DNA from: Hirundichthys speculiger
Taxonomy: Eukaryota; Chordata; Actinopteri; Beloniformes; Exocoetidae
Assembly (NCBI GenBank): GCA_018398805.1
Contig: JAGFBZ010002260.1
Location: 186,001-250,000, forward strand
Reading direction: 5' to 3'
Length of the DNA stretch: 64,000 nt
The notes below the pieces were generated by a model. That model did not search any database. It saw only the letters and a list, made by a program, of their open reading frames with translations, and was not told the DNA's origin. Position 1 is the stretch's first letter. Each line of letters opens with the position of its first letter. The position numbers were made by a program, and so were the translations under genes. Shown piece by piece: positions 13,001 to 25,920 of this stretch.

Positions 13001-13873
13001 TCTGTTGCTGCGTTGGCTGAACAAATGCTGTGGCCTGTGTTTGGGTCTGCTGGACTGTCCAGCATGGGGTTGGCTAAAGTGGTCTGGACATTGGGGCTGG
13101 CGGAGCGCACAGAGCCGCTGGCGCTGCCGTACACAGTCACATGCTCCACCGGTGGCCCTTCGGTCGACTGCATGGCTGTTGAAGAGTATAAAGTAGATGA
13201 CGCATATATCTCATGTTAAACCACCAACTTGCACTCTTGCTTTTGCTTCTTCCACCTCATCTATAAAAGGGCGACAATATGTTGATTTGTATCCTAATTT
13301 GCAATAAAGGCAGTTTCTAAAGCTTTGCAATTACACGTACCTTCCTGAGTCTCCACCTGAGTGGTGGGCATGACTGTAGCGGTGGGTGTTGGAGTAGGAA
13401 CTGTGGCTGGGGTTATCATAGGCCTTATGCTTGCTCTTGGGGTGGGTTTGTTCCCAGGGTTGACAGGCTGTTTGCTGGCTGAAGCGATTACAGGTGTTGG
13501 CTTTATGTTGGCAGTTGGCGGCTCAGAAGCGCTGGCGCTAACAATGAAGATGGAGATCAGCAATGATTCTACAGGACTTCAAGTACATTTCAAGGAGGCA
13601 CCTAGTAAACTGATCAATATTGACAGCCTTGCTCTCTTCCCCAAAATCAAGATATGCATCACAGCTACTTAAACTTTTGTAGATCTGCGAGCAAAGTTTA
13701 AAGGAATATTGTGGCGTTGGAACTTGTAAAAGAAAAACTTTAAAATGAGCAGGAAAAAGGTGATGAGATGTTGCACTGATAAAGAAAAAAAAAAATTACC
13801 TTCCCCTGTCTGCGACTGGGGTAGTCTTCAGACTGATTTGCCTCTGTTCTGTGCTCCGCTGCTGCTCTTGGGT
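4043..13873 (-). CDS. tpr: TPR exons 35-51 (acidic and RG-rich tail)
   Basis: Coding exons in transcript order: 13873-13800, 13537-13341, 13175-12882, 12576-12422, 12327-12247, 11750-11574, 11477-11280, 10565-10472, 9702-9542, 9410-9351, 9263-9172, 8049-7940, 7281-7183, 6995-6839, 6569-6451, 6371-6276, 4092-4043. Landmarks are [13 protein letters not shown] (exon 36), [10 protein letters not shown] and PKKLR (exon 38, in the region where vertebrate TPR carries its basic nuclear import signal), the Glu/Asp tract (exon 41), TETEESMG (exon 42), QHFFDEDD and [12 protein letters not shown] (exon 45), [15 protein letters not shown] (exon 46) and [12 protein letters not shown] (exon 47). The last exon must be read in the phase set by exon 50, which ends it at TAA 4045-4043. 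An open alternative frame running to 3970 is not in phase. The last intron is 2.2 kb and contains a hAT element. Confidence 0.92.
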
Positions 13874-16800
13874 CTAAAATAACACAATGAGTTGATAAGA
13901 CAAACCTTACGACCCTGGTTTCACAAAATCTACGACAGTGTGATTTTACGCATTGAGACATCTGAAAATGATGAACTGCAGTTTCTGAGAAAGGTTAAAA
14001 ACACAAATAATTAAAATTCTAAATGGAGTCATATAAATATTCCCCTTTTTTTTTTTTTTGGGGCTAGAGAGAGCACCCACGGGTACTGGCATCTGTCAGA
14101 TGTATGTAAAAATAATAAAATAATTCTACCACTGAACTCTTATATATTTACAAGAGGAATTATATTATTGAGCCTGGGAAAAATTCAGAGCACATGCTCA
14201 CCTTGCTGGGACCAGCCTCAGGTGGTTCATCTCTCTGCTCCTGTCTCTCCTGTTGGCCTCGCAGGTCTCTGAGTTCTCTCTCCTGTCTACTAAGACGGGC
14301 TTCATATTGGGACTTAAGAGCACTCATTCGCACTTCCAGCTCCTCAAGCTGCTTCTTTAATTCCTCATTGTCCTTCTGAAGCTGATCTTTGATGGCTGGA
14401 CATTAAATTACAGATACAAATAAACAAGATTTTAACAACAAAGCCAAAAGAAATGTGGGAGTTTTAACGTAAATATTGGGGGCAGGAACTCACCAGTAAG
14501 CTGGCCGATCTTTTGCTTGGCATTGACGAGGGCTTTTCTGGTTTTCTCTTCCTTTTCAGCCATCTGTTGTCTCAGACTGTCCTCCTGAGAAGCCTTATCC
14601 TGCAGCTCCTGCCTCAGCCTGGTCAGCTCCGTCTGCAGCCTGGAGGACTGCTCCTGGGCATTACGGACCTCAGTCTCTCGCTCTGTGACCGCCTATGGCA
14701 AAGATGGATTGCTATCTATCGTTAGATCTTTTCCAATAACCATTTTAAAGCAGCTAATTAGATTACAGTTACCAAGAGAAAACTAATTAGTCTATCAAAA
14801 ACAATTAGTAAATTGTTTTAGTTAAATTTCAAGTGACTTCTGGTGTTTAACCTTGGTGATGTTCTCCAGCTGTCCTTCCAGTTCTTTGGTCTTGGTTTCA
14901 GCCTGGTTCAGAGAATCCTTGAGGCTCTGCAATTCTTGAACTGAGGCTTGACGTGCCTCCTCGTCTTGGGATGGGCCTGCTGCAGCCTCGGCAGCCAGCT
15001 GCAAGATATGCACAATGAACGACTTTCCTCAAACCGGCAAAACCTTGATGATGTTAAATGAAGCGTGACATACGACCAGGCACTTTTATTTCCAGGTTTG
15101 AATTGACAACTAAAATAGATGGGGAAACAAACCTTTTCATGTTCCACCTTGAGCTCATCATACTGAGTTTTATAGCGCCGCCCAATCTTCTTGACCTGGG
15201 TGATGGTTCGAACCTTTTCCTGGAGTTCCTGGTTCTTCTTCTCCAAATCCCTTTTCAGCACATTCCTCTCTTCTGTTAACTTATTTGTAAGTTCACGTGC
15301 GTTTTGTATCTGGTTCTGCATTGATGCAGTGAGATTATTTATCCTATTCAGACACATAGATATTAGGGAAAAAAAAAAATTAACCATGAAGTGGGAGCAA
15401 AATTCAAAGGACTGACAAAGGGCAAGAAACCATTAAATATCCTGCTCAATTTGGCTACTTCATCAAATATAATCTCTCACCTTGACAAATCTGCTTTGAG
15501 TCTTGTGCTCTCCTCAGTGAGCTGCTGGATGCGTTTAAGATGTACCTCTTTTTCAGAATGCAGGCGCTTGTACTCTTCAGGATCTGAATCTTTCTGTTGA
15601 CTCACCAAATTCTGGACAAACAGAAAAAAAAGTATAAACACATTAAACAGAAAACAGCTCAACCTCCCTCAATGAACTACCCTACTGCAGGAGGCATTAT
15701 TAGCTGATCCTTTTAGCCACCAAACTCACCTGAGTCCGTGTTTTCCAGCGTTTGAGTTCTTCTTCCAGAATTGTTTTCTCTGCCTGCAGCATACCGTTTT
15801 TCTCACTCAGCTCAGAGTTGGCCTGTTGCAGCGGCATGATGTCCAACTCATGTTTCTGCACCTGAAATACACATGCAAAGAGCTTGAGCCAAGAGTATAA
15901 GGAAACCAAGAGGAATCCTCATCAAAATAGAACCACAAAATGTTTTGGAATGGCAATCTACCGAAGAACACATTTAATTCACTCAATATTTTCAAAAACA
16001 ATTAACCATCACTATGATTTTCCTATATAGTGAGACTCGACACCTTAGTTTGACTTTGCTGCAGTTCCTGCTCCATTTTGTCCTTCTCCTCTCTCAGCAT
16101 CTTGTTGGTCTCCATCAGGATGCTCATGGTTTCCGTCTTCTTCATTAGCTCATCATGCTGAGCCAGAGTCTTTGCAGTCACCTGAGATGTAAACATTGTC
16201 ACATGTTATGCAAGTTGGGCAGGTTACCTGTACATTTCTATTGTACTTGTATACAATCTTCTTCCTGATCCTGAGTCTGACCTCCTTGGAGAAAAGTAAA
16301 TAACACAATTTTCAAGTAGAGGAAAAGGTTTTCCTCTGGGTCAAATCACGTCTCGTGCAGCGAAGCAGAACCTTTTGCCAACTGTAGTATTTTTGGATCG
16401 ACGGGCGTATAAACAGACCTGCATTCTCTCTCTCCCAGCAATCAAACTGTCCTGTGCCTCCTTGAGCTCTCGTTCCAAGTGCTCCACTCTCAAGCGGTAA
16501 CGTAAACTCTCCCCCTGGACCACCTCAAAGCGAGATTCAGCAACCTCTTTTTCCCGTCGCACGAATCTGTGACAGAAAGTCAAGACTTTAAAAACAAGAC
16601 GAAAGTGCAGCACAAGTGCTATTTAAGGCAGTATAACTGGTTCAAAACAGAACACTAACAGATGTCCAACCTTATAGCTGCACTTTTAATTTCTGCTTTG
16701 AATATGACCGGCAACACTCTCCAACTCGAGTATCAGAGACAAATTAATTACCTGAGTATTTCTAGAAGTTGGTCTTGAGATTTTCCCTCTTCTGTCAGGG

Positions 16801-19800
16801 AAACGTTCAGAGACCTTTCACTGGCGGTACGCTGTATATTGGCAGCCATCTTGCTACTCATTGTCTGGACTTGCTCATGCAGAAGGTCATTCTGCTTCTG
16901 CAACTCACCACACCGGCTTTCAATTTTGGACATCTCCTCCTGAGAGATCAATCAAAATATTATAATATCAGTATCAATGATTTTGTATGTCCGTGGTAAT
17001 ATACCTGTTGCATAATAGTAATGAAATTCATCGATAAAACGAAGTCCAAAATGAACCTTGAAGATCTTTTCCTGCTCTTCCCAGGAGACTCTAGCCTCCA
17101 GTAACTCAGCGCTGACCCTCTGGGCTCTCTCCTCCAGCTGATGTCTGAGCTCGTCTGTCTGCTGGGCCCGAGCCTTAGCAGCCTGGAGGGCCTCCACGTC
17201 AGCTGCATGCAGGATCATTTCTCGCTCATACTTGTCTTGAGCTTCAGCTACCAGCTTTACCTAAGAGATGAAAAGGTTTTATATCATAACATACGGCGCT
17301 CTAAAGTAGTAAGTGCTACTGGAAGCACTGATGTTTAAGACATAAAATCCTAAAAGGTACCAGCAACCATGCTTTTCGTTTGACCATAATCCTTTGTGAA
17401 TCTGCTTACCTGCTCCTGGCTATCTTGCAAAGCCTGCTGCTTCTGCACTTCAGCTACAGCCACCTGCTGCAGAGCTGCCTGGTGATCCTCCTGGGCACTG
17501 CTGAGACTTCCCCTCAGGCCATTTATCTAAAACAAACACATTAAGAAAGAAGGAGGGTTCCTTTTTACAGATAATGGTTTTAAAGACCATGCCCACCAGT
17601 AATTACTGACTAATAGCACAGGATTTCAAACCTGCTCCTCCAGAGAGGCCACATCTCTCTTCTTCTGCTGCTCCGAGTCTTGCTTTTCCTTCTCTGCCTC
17701 CAGAAGCTTCTCTTCCAGTCGACGGCGCTGCTCCTCAGCTTCCTTCATGCGGACCTCAATGGATGATCGGGCTTGCTCCGTTACCTGGTCATTAGGCATT
17801 TACAACAGTTAATACGCATTAAATACCACCTTAAACAAAACACTTTATTGTCCACAAATACTTTATTTTTACTCGATTTTAGAACAACAGTTTTGACTCT
17901 TTTCAGTTTATTCATAAAATTATGGCTAGTTTGATATTTAATTATGGAAAAAAAAATCTAAAGGTTTTCTTTTAAAATTTTGCAACAATATTAGAGGTTC
18001 TAACAATCATTAAAGTAATTATTTACAAGTGCCTTGAGCTCAAGTGTTTCGTTTGTATTTTGTTGAATGCCAATAAAATATTTTCAAGCTGTTTTTTTCT
18101 GTGGAAAAATTGAAACATTTAAATGGATAAAACTGTAATTATTCTTCAAACGTGCTTGACAGCTAGGGACATACAAAATGGTTTTATTTAATTTCAACCA
18201 GATAAACACTGCGGGTTTAAAAATGAGAAGTTGTGTAAGGTGAACCCACAAGCAGAAACAGTTTGAGTCGTGTGTGTCTGGATTGTGCCCCCAACCTGTT
18301 TCTCTTTATCCAGAGACTCCTCCAGGCTCTGAGCCATGGCTCGGTACTGCTCCATGCTGGAGGTGGCAGCCCTGAGGCTCTCTGTCAGCTCCTCTACCCG
18401 GGATTCGGCTAGCTGCAGTCGGCCTTGGAGGTCTTCCCTGTCTTGATCAGAACCCTGCAGGCCTGCAACTGAGTTAAAGAATTTGACATTTTCAACTGGG
18501 ATTTTGAATTGTGGATTAATGTTAACAGTCTTCTGAGAAACTGTGGCTTAGACATCTGACAGGGAACCATTACTCATGCAAAACAAGAGCGGTAACTATA
18601 GCATCTGCATGAAACCAGTTAGCTCAAATATAAAACTGGATCAGTTGACGAGAAAATAGACACTTGTAAAATAAAAGGAAAATGAATTGTGTTATGATCC
18701 CTAATTGATAAACTTCACATGTAAATGGTTGTCAAGTGATTGGAAATTTTGGCGATGAATTCCTTTTCTCATATTTAGTATTTGATATCCAGCAAAAAAG
18801 AATATATTTAAGTCGAAACATGTATTGTTTAACTACTCATATAATGAAGCATTGTGTTGTTCCTTTACATTTGTCTGTTTATACATCAACTCTCACCCAC
18901 CTCTGATGATGGGTGTGGACGGGGAGCTCAGAGTGTGACGTGTTTCAATGCTGCCTTGCTGCATCCTGAGGGCATTGAGCTCCAACTCAGCAACACCCAG
19001 GAGCTCCTTGGTTTTCTGATGTGAAGCCATCTGGTTCTCCAACTGCCTCTTTACATCTATTAACTGTATCTATGGATAATAAAAATATTTAAGCAAAGAA
19101 ATCATGTAAATTGGTAAATTCTTCTGCCTATTTGACCAGTTTCAATTAACTTAAAGCATCTATGCCCCCCCTCCCTAAAAAAATCACAGGGTTAGGGTTT
19201 CCGCACTTCTTATTGTATTACATTGACCAATACACTTCAATATTATGCTAACCTCCTGGTTTCTGCTGAGCAGGTGGCGCTGTTCCACTTCCTGCTCAAG
19301 CCTCTTCTGTAACTGGGAGATCTCTCGTTCCTGCTTCTCTAGCTGGCTGTTGAGACGCTGACGTGTATCCGTCTCTGAACGCTCAAGAGTGGCCTGAAAA
19401 ATGGAGCAGTTAACATACTTTTTTTTTTTTTTTTCCCTTAAATGCATACCGGCCAGTGGGTAAAGAAAAATGACTTATTACCTGAATAGCCTGGAGGTTG
19501 CTCAGCAGCAGGCTCTGGTTCTGTTGTTGGCTCAGGGTTGTCTCCTTCTCCTGGTTTAGCTTAGACTCCACCAGCTTCAGCATGTCTCTCTCCTTGCGTA
19601 AGTTCTCTGCATAGCCCTAAAAAAGACAGCAAGGGATGAAGTTATAACACATGTGTCCGGATTTATTGAAATGTTGAAATACTGTTAGAAGTCGTGTAAA
19701 AAGCTCAGACAGAAACATAAAAATAAATACTGGAACAAAGGTAAACCTCAGCTAAGTTGAGCTTCTCCTTGGCAGCTTTGAGATCCTCGTTCAGTGTATT

Positions 19801-22800
19801 GATGGTCTGCTCGAGGTTCTGCGTGGCAGCAGACATCTTCTGACCTTTCTCTCTAAGGGAGGCAATCTCTTTCCTGTAGCCTTCAACGTTGTCCTGCAGC
19901 ATCTCATACCTACAAAGTTTAGAGATGGAAGTCACTTAGTTGGAGGACAAAGCTTACCATGTAAAACCGACTGGCAATTTAATTCTAAGTTGCATCCAAA
20001 TAATTAATTCCACAAAACATTCATTAAAATTGTTTATTAAAAAGTTGGAACAAATGTACCTCTTGGAGGCAAACTCTAGCTGGGTGGATGTCTTGGCATT
20101 CTGAGAGCGGAGATCAGAGAGCTGCTCCAAGAGCTTTTCATTCTTGTTCGGTCATTGCCTTGTCATTCTCCATCCGCTCCTTTTTATAGGTGGAAAACAC
20201 TTCCTGCAACTACAAATGCAATCAAACATTTTTATTTACTTTCATAGCAGTTAAGTATTTGACATCTGTTTTCTTTTCTCTTTCTGTTTTTAATATGTGG
20301 AATAAATAAAACCCAGCGCACCTGCATTTGATCAAGTAACACCAGGCTGATCAAAGGCTTTTACATAACATATAGTCCAAAAATGACTTCAATTTAGTAT
20401 CTTTTTTGCTTGGACTTTCAACAGTCAAGTTTTCTTTTTTTTTTCCTTTCCAGTTTTTAAACAAGACTGATTAAGAGAAAAATATTTTCCAGACATAAAT
20501 GTTAGACATTTTTCTCCAACCATAAAAAAAAAGTGAAAATATTCTTTGTACCACATAAGGATCATAACAGAAAACTGGCAAAGCATCTTAAGGAAGCACA
20601 ATGCCATCTGGTGGTCAAAATGTGCAACACAATACAACAACCTAAACTCATCATTTAGGATGACTTTTCTATCCTTAAATATCTTAAATATCAGACTTTC
20701 AGTTTTACCATCCTTTACTAATGAGATATCTGGGGGGGCTAATTAACCATTTGTTACTTGTTCCAAATCAGGCCTGGAAGGGAAAAACTATTTTCATATT
20801 GTGCGGTGCTCCACCTGCACCCTAGGCTATACTGACAGCGTGCAAGATAGTTTCAACAGTTACAGCGCTGTTTCTTTACCTCATATCATTGGTGTGGGCA
20901 TTTGAAAGTACAATTCAATAAGGAACCTTGCAACAGAGTTTTATTCTGTTGTGGCAAATGCAGCATTTACCTGTCTCAACGCTGCCTTGGCCTCTATTGC
21001 TTCAGTAGACTCTGTAGCCATGGAAACTAGTCCGGTGGGGGTCCCTGTGGTGGGAGTGGCTGCTGGTGAACGTCGGGGAGTAGATGTCATGGAGAACTCC
21101 TCAGGTGGAGTACCTTAGGGTCAAATAATCATTAGTTCATATACAAAGAATATTAACATGGCTAAATATTAGGCTAGAATTTAAGATGAACCATAATTCG
21201 GTTCAAATCAAGATTTAAAATCCTTCATTTTTCATTTGTGTATATTCTATATAAGATGCAAATCTCCATTTACTGACTGCATCCGCTTCATATCACCTCG
21301 TCGGACTCTTGTCTGGGTTACCTTGAGGGAAGCTGACTCCAGTTGCCTGAGCCAGTAACACGCGGTACATGTCTCTCTGCCTCACAATGGACTCGGTCAT
21401 CTTTATCTGCTGGCTGCGTTGCTCCCTCAAAGACTCCAGCTCGGCCTGGGCTTTCTCCAAACACTGCTCCAGCTCCCCACCCCTGACACAGTTCATTGTG
21501 ATTAGCCCAGGTGACAATAAGCTATCCAAACGTGATTTGTGACCACAAAATTTAGGATACAATTCATAATTGTGAGAAATATATATATATATATATGAAA
21601 AAAAAAAAAAAAAAAAGACGAACAAAATCAATCAGCACACATACTTATTGCCAGTGGCCTCAAACTCTTCTTTTTCTTGAGCATCACTGAGCTCTCTGAG
21701 GGCCACAAGAAGTCGCTGGTTTTGCTTCTGAAGCTCCTCTACACTGCGGAAGGTCACCAAGTGTTGACTGATCACTTCTGATGTGCTGCTGATATCAGCT
21801 GAGCTCACCTCCTCCTCTTGAATCACATGGTTTCCACGAGCTTCTTCCAACTCAACCAACAGTACACGGACCTAGCAGGGATGGGAATTGGATGGCGTGG
21901 AGTGCATCAAATTTTTTTTTTTTTGCGGGGGGGGAGTTATGCTTTCAACTTAAAAGAAAATAAAAATAATCTAGGCATGGAGAGTTTGAACGAACCTGTT
22001 GTGCCATGTCACCTAGCTGGAGTTCAAACCTCTGGTTGTCCCTTTCCAAGACAGATGAGCGCTTGTTGGCTTCATCGGCCTCATTTTGCAGACGGTGAAC
22101 CTCCTACGACACATTTACATTCAAACATCTTAACTTATGAATGACGTCAAGCAGCACCAATTTCAAACAGTGTTTGGCATGACATTTTAATCACGTTCAC
22201 AACTGCAAAACTTCACAAATCACTAACATATTAGAAAAGGATGACAAAGCTTAGAATAGAAATTAAACTGTTTTACAGATGCATGCCTTTTACCACACTG
22301 CATACCTTAAAAGCTTCCTCCAACTTAGGCTGAAAGACTGGTCACTGACTTCTGCATGCGTTCATGCTCATCCCTTTGCCGTTTGAGGATGGGGGCCTTT
22401 GCTTCTACTTCCTGTACAATATCATCCAGGTACTTGTTGATTCGCTTATTCTCCAGGCGCTCCAACTGCAGATGCTCCTGGCTCTCCACGTACGCAGCAT
22501 ACAACTGAAAAAATATTTAACACACATGAAATATATTTTACGTGAAGAAAGAGGGATAGCGAACTGCATCTTAAAGCGTTATGAACTCAATTAATGGAAA
22601 AGCACAAACACGGAATAAACAATTAGATGTAAAGCAAATAGAACATTTTCAGTCTCCAGTGTTGAAACTGCGTTTCAGATACCTCCGTCAGCTTCATGCC
22701 AGGCTTTATTTTGGAGACAGCAGCTGCTGTTGGAGACATTGCTGTCATTTCCTCCTCTGTTAACACAGATGTACCAACAGGGCCTGGTCAGAAAAAGGAG

Positions 22801-25800
22801 AGAACAGATGAAATAACAAGAAAATCCCAGCAAACTCTTAAGTTATATAATGGCAAAGCCAATAATAATTTGAACAATGTAACAAAAGGAAAAAGATGAG
22901 AATCAAAACCGCTGACCTCTAAGTTTAGAGCTTGAGAGCAGTTCGTTGGCATTGTCCAGCTCCTTCTCAAGGCTCTGGATCCTCTCCTTGAACTCATTAA
23001 CAGTCTTGTCTGTGGCACCATCCATTTCCTGCAACTTCTCTTCAAGACCCTTGTTGGCTAGAGAGGGAAAAAAAAAAAAAGAGGAAAAATTGCTAAGGAC
23101 ATGAAAACTCGAAAACTAAATCAATCATCCACTCAGAAAGCTATAAAACTTAAACAGAATATTCTGAGTCTGTCTTTCAAAAACTAAACAGTCCTACTGT
23201 CACAAAGCCTATTCTGACGGGGCCTCGCACCTTCTCCAGCATCTTTCAACAGTTTATGCAGTTCTTCCACTGCTTGACTCAGCTCTTCACTCTTTGACTC
23301 AGAATCTGCTGCTGCTCCCTGCCAGAAAAAAAAGAATGTTGCATGACTAAAACCTCAAGTAAAGCAAGAATGTTTGAAGGGCTCAGCATGTTATGTAATT
23401 TCAAAAACAGCAATACACAATTCATTAATCTTAGATTAATATGAAATGGGAGTTAATGTCCTCATAGTACAAAATAAAAAAATCTACACTCTGCTTTCAC
23501 ACATGATCCTACCTTGTATAAATTACAAAGCTTAATGTTGGCATTCAGCTCATTTCTGAACTTCTCCTCCATGGTGCCCTGTTGCTCCTTCGCCTGAAAA
23601 AATATAAACGTGACAAATTACTTCAATGACAATGAATAACAGTGATTAAGCGTTAATTTATTCATAAATCTGGTACTTTTTAATGCACAACAGGCAAGCG
23701 GTATTTACTGTCTTTGATTAAAACAATGCAAACTGGAAATACACCCACGTCTTTGAGTTTGCTGATCATGTCCTCATTTTGTTTTCGAAGGTGCTCATTT
23801 GAAGTCTTCAAACTGGCCACTTGATCTTGAACTTTACTAAACTAGAAGTCAAAAATTAGACAGAAATTAAAGTAAAAGAAAGGTCCTGAAAAGGGATTTC
23901 ATCAAGAAAAATGCAAACAGTGAGGGGCACAACGATAACAGAGCAAAAAGTGACTAATTAAGATCAAAAATGAAAATGAGAAAAAAAAAAACCTTCTAAG
24001 AAAAATCACAGACAGGTCTATTCAATATCATAGATTTGCCTGAGTGAACTTTCATAGAAGAAGTGTACAATGAGCTGCATGCGAATTTGTAAAAAGGAAA
24101 ACTTGCCTCGTCTTCTTTGTTCTCTAGGTTGCATTTCAGCTCCAGGATTTCATTACCCTTTTGCCGGGACAGGGAGAGCAGTTCTTCTGTCTTAGACTTC
24201 AGCTCATCTTTCAGCCACGAACTTTGTCCATGTAACAGCTCCTTCTCTTGTTCCATACGCTTCTCTTTGTACTGGAAGGGTAAACAAACAACTTTGGTCA
24301 GTAGAGGGCCAAAAGACATTCAAAAAATATGAAAGCCTATAACTCACTTTTATATTCACTTCTGCTGCTTCGAGCTCATCCAGCTTCATCTGCAGAGCCA
24401 TTTTAGAGCTGTTGACTTCCACCATCTTATCATTGAGTTGCCTCAAATCATCTGGTGACACAATTAAAACACAAGTAGTGACCAAGAAATATTTTTGATT
24501 CACAAATGAAAATGCAAAGTGTAAAAATGAGTCCATATTAATTCATATGTTCTTACCATTTAAGTGCTCAACTTCCAGCGATCTCCTCTCCAGTGTTCGG
24601 ACAAGCTCTCGCTTTTCTGCCTCCAGCTCCTCTTTGGCTTTTGACAGTAAAGTCTAATAAAACAAACAAACAAATAAATAATGAATGCATAATTGAACCA
24701 TCTGAAAGTTTGACGTAAAATAGTATAACTTTCCACTATCATGTTCATTCCACTATAAAGTAATAAGAATCAATTATTCAAAGAAAACCTTCTAATATTT
24801 TGTCAGACCATTTTCAAACATGCACTGTAGCTCTGATATTTTGAAGTGATAATTCAGAGAAATTGGATGTAAATTAGACACACTCACACACAAAAAGAAC
24901 ACCAGCTCTGAGTACAATAAACATGCAAGTTTGTCAGAGGTGCTTTTAAACTTTCATTGCAAAAAATGATCAAGCAGGGGGTTTTCTGTGAATAATGGAT
25001 CCTGTCTGTTTGGATGCTGCTTTTTAAATAAAGTACCAAAAAATACCTTATTTTCTTGTGTGTGTGGTCTTACCTGCTCTGATGACAACTTGTCCTGTGC
25101 AGATTCATACTCCCTGTTCTTATCACGTACATTTCTGAGTTCATCACCTACAGCCAATATGTCATGAACGCCGATTAGTTCAAACCAATAAGTCAGAGCA
25201 AAGTCTGTTAATAGTCTGTAAATAACGCAGCAACAAGCTCACTCCTACCGAGTTTGGAGATCTCCTCTTTGAGTTTATGATGTTCTTGAGTGTGGGACAA
25301 AAACTCCTCTTGACATTGTGAAAGTTGTTTAACCTTTTCAAAAAACTGTTGTTCTGTACGAAGACAGCAAAGAAGACCGTGAACATGAATCAACAAATAA
25401 CAGTACTCATTGATCATTAGTAATTTTATTTGCAGTAAAACTAGCGTGTCCCTCCAGAGGTTAGCTCAGGCTAACACAGTTAGCTTGACGTCGTGGTTTG
25501 TGATAACCTGGCGTTTAACCAAACGTTTGTGACCCTGCGCAATCTGATGGATAGACGCATTGTAGCTCAAAAGGCAAGACTAATAATCGACCAGATACAG
25601 AGCAAACCTACTGACTTTCCCCCAAACATCCATAGAGAGTTTAACGCACTAGCACAAGCAGATACCAGCATTAACCTCCAAAAACTTACCGCTGTCGACC
25701 CGAAACTGTTCCTGTTGTGCTTTCAATGAATCTATCTTATACTGCTGATCTGAAATAATTTTCTCAAGTTTGTTTTGAACTGTTTTCGGTAGCTTAGATA

Positions 25801-25840
25801 TTTCGGAAGGCTCCAACTCTAGCAGCAACAGTGCCGCCAT
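4043..25840 (-). CDS. tpr: Nucleoprotein TPR, complete 51-exon coding region
   Basis: TPR is the long coiled-coil filament of the nuclear pore basket. It binds NUP153 and works in mRNA export, heterochromatin exclusion and MAD1/MAD2 spindle-checkpoint scaffolding. I traced 51 coding exons with AG/GT boundaries and matching phases; human TPR also has 51 exons. The summed CDS is 7145 nt. Removing two apparent one-base insertions gives 7143 nt, or 2380 aa, against 2363 aa in human. The start is ATG at 25840-25838 ([19 protein letters not shown]). Residues up to about 1600 are heptad-rich coiled coil. The rest is an acidic, Ser/Pro-rich tail with a long Glu/Asp run, the conserved [12 protein letters not shown] segment and an RG-rich end. 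The stop is TAA at 4045-4043. The insertions are near 22327 and 20143 and each creates a premature stop. The identity is firm; the indels are discussed in the findings. Confidence 0.97.
4721..5800. mobile_element. Non-autonomous hAT transposon with intact ends
   Basis: The left end is TAGGGATGCACGATAACT. The right end read inverted is TAGGGGTGCACAATAACT, differing at two of 18 positions. Both ends are flanked by the 8-bp direct repeat CTGATTTT (4713-4720 and 5801-5808), the target-site length of hAT elements. No transposase-length frame exists inside its 1080 bp, so it is non-autonomous. It sits in the last TPR intron. Confidence 0.93.
10137..10224. repeat. 44-bp perfect-type tandem duplication in a TPR intron
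   Basis: The unit starting TTATTTTTTCCCCC at 10137 is repeated immediately at 10181, and 43 of 44 bases are identical. It lies in the intron between TPR exons 42 and 43. Confidence 0.9.
11365..11477 (-). repeat. Coding GAG/GAA/GAT codon repeat of TPR exon 41
   Basis: On the minus strand this part of exon 41 is almost only Glu and Asp codons, more than 30 residues in a row, built from GAG, GAA and GAT triplets. The human protein also has an acidic run here, but it is interrupted. The triplet purity makes it prone to length change by slippage. Confidence 0.85.
14202..20209 (-). CDS. tpr: TPR exons 17-34 (central coiled coil)
   Basis: Coding exons in transcript order: 20209-20060, 19909-19747, 19616-19482, 19393-19253, 19069-18901, 18468-18296, 17784-17632, 17526-17410, 17260-17057, 16939-16752, 16566-16419, 16181-16044, 15861-15730, 15611-15481, 15343-15133, 14998-14852, 14692-14494, 14395-14202. 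Exon 17 carries one extra base near 20143: after NDKAMTEQ the frame hits TGA, and the downstream frame resumes with [15 protein letters not shown]. All other exons are open and in phase. Landmarks include [15 protein letters not shown] in exon 18, [13 protein letters not shown] in exon 25, [14 protein letters not shown] in exon 26 and [16 protein letters not shown] in exon 31. Confidence 0.93.
20971..25840 (-). CDS. tpr: TPR exons 1-16 (N-terminal coiled coil)
   Basis: Coding exons in transcript order: 25840-25690, 25353-25249, 25147-25074, 24653-24557, 24451-24348, 24271-24107, 23841-23749, 23593-23513, 23318-23231, 23057-22917, 22783-22683, 22504-22306, 22103-21996, 21871-21645, 21482-21322, 21113-20971. 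All join in phase except exon 12. After KSVTSLSA in that exon an extra base at 22327 gives TAA where AAG (Lys) is expected, and the frame resumes one base later with KLEEAFK. Exon 6 ends with a GC donor (AG|GCAAGT), so intron 6 is GC-AG. Landmarks are [13 protein letters not shown] in exon 6, [13 protein letters not shown] in exon 12, and [10 protein letters not shown] with [10 protein letters not shown] in exon 14. All are near-identical to human TPR. Confidence 0.93.
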
Positions 25841-25904
25841 TTTTCTCCCGACAACTGCACGAGCAAGCGCAGTTGATGATTTGATGTGATCCACTATAAC
25901 TAGA

Positions 25905-25920
25905 GCATTGTGGGAAATGT
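25905..25920. promoter_or_regulatory. ZNF143/SBS-like promoter core upstream of TPR
   Basis: Read on the minus strand the segment is ACATTTCCCACAATGC, about 65-80 bp before the TPR start codon. It is one base from the TTCCCAGAATGC core of the ZNF143/STAF motif common in housekeeping and bidirectional promoters. There is no TATA box in a suitable position. The assignment is by motif only. Confidence 0.4.
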
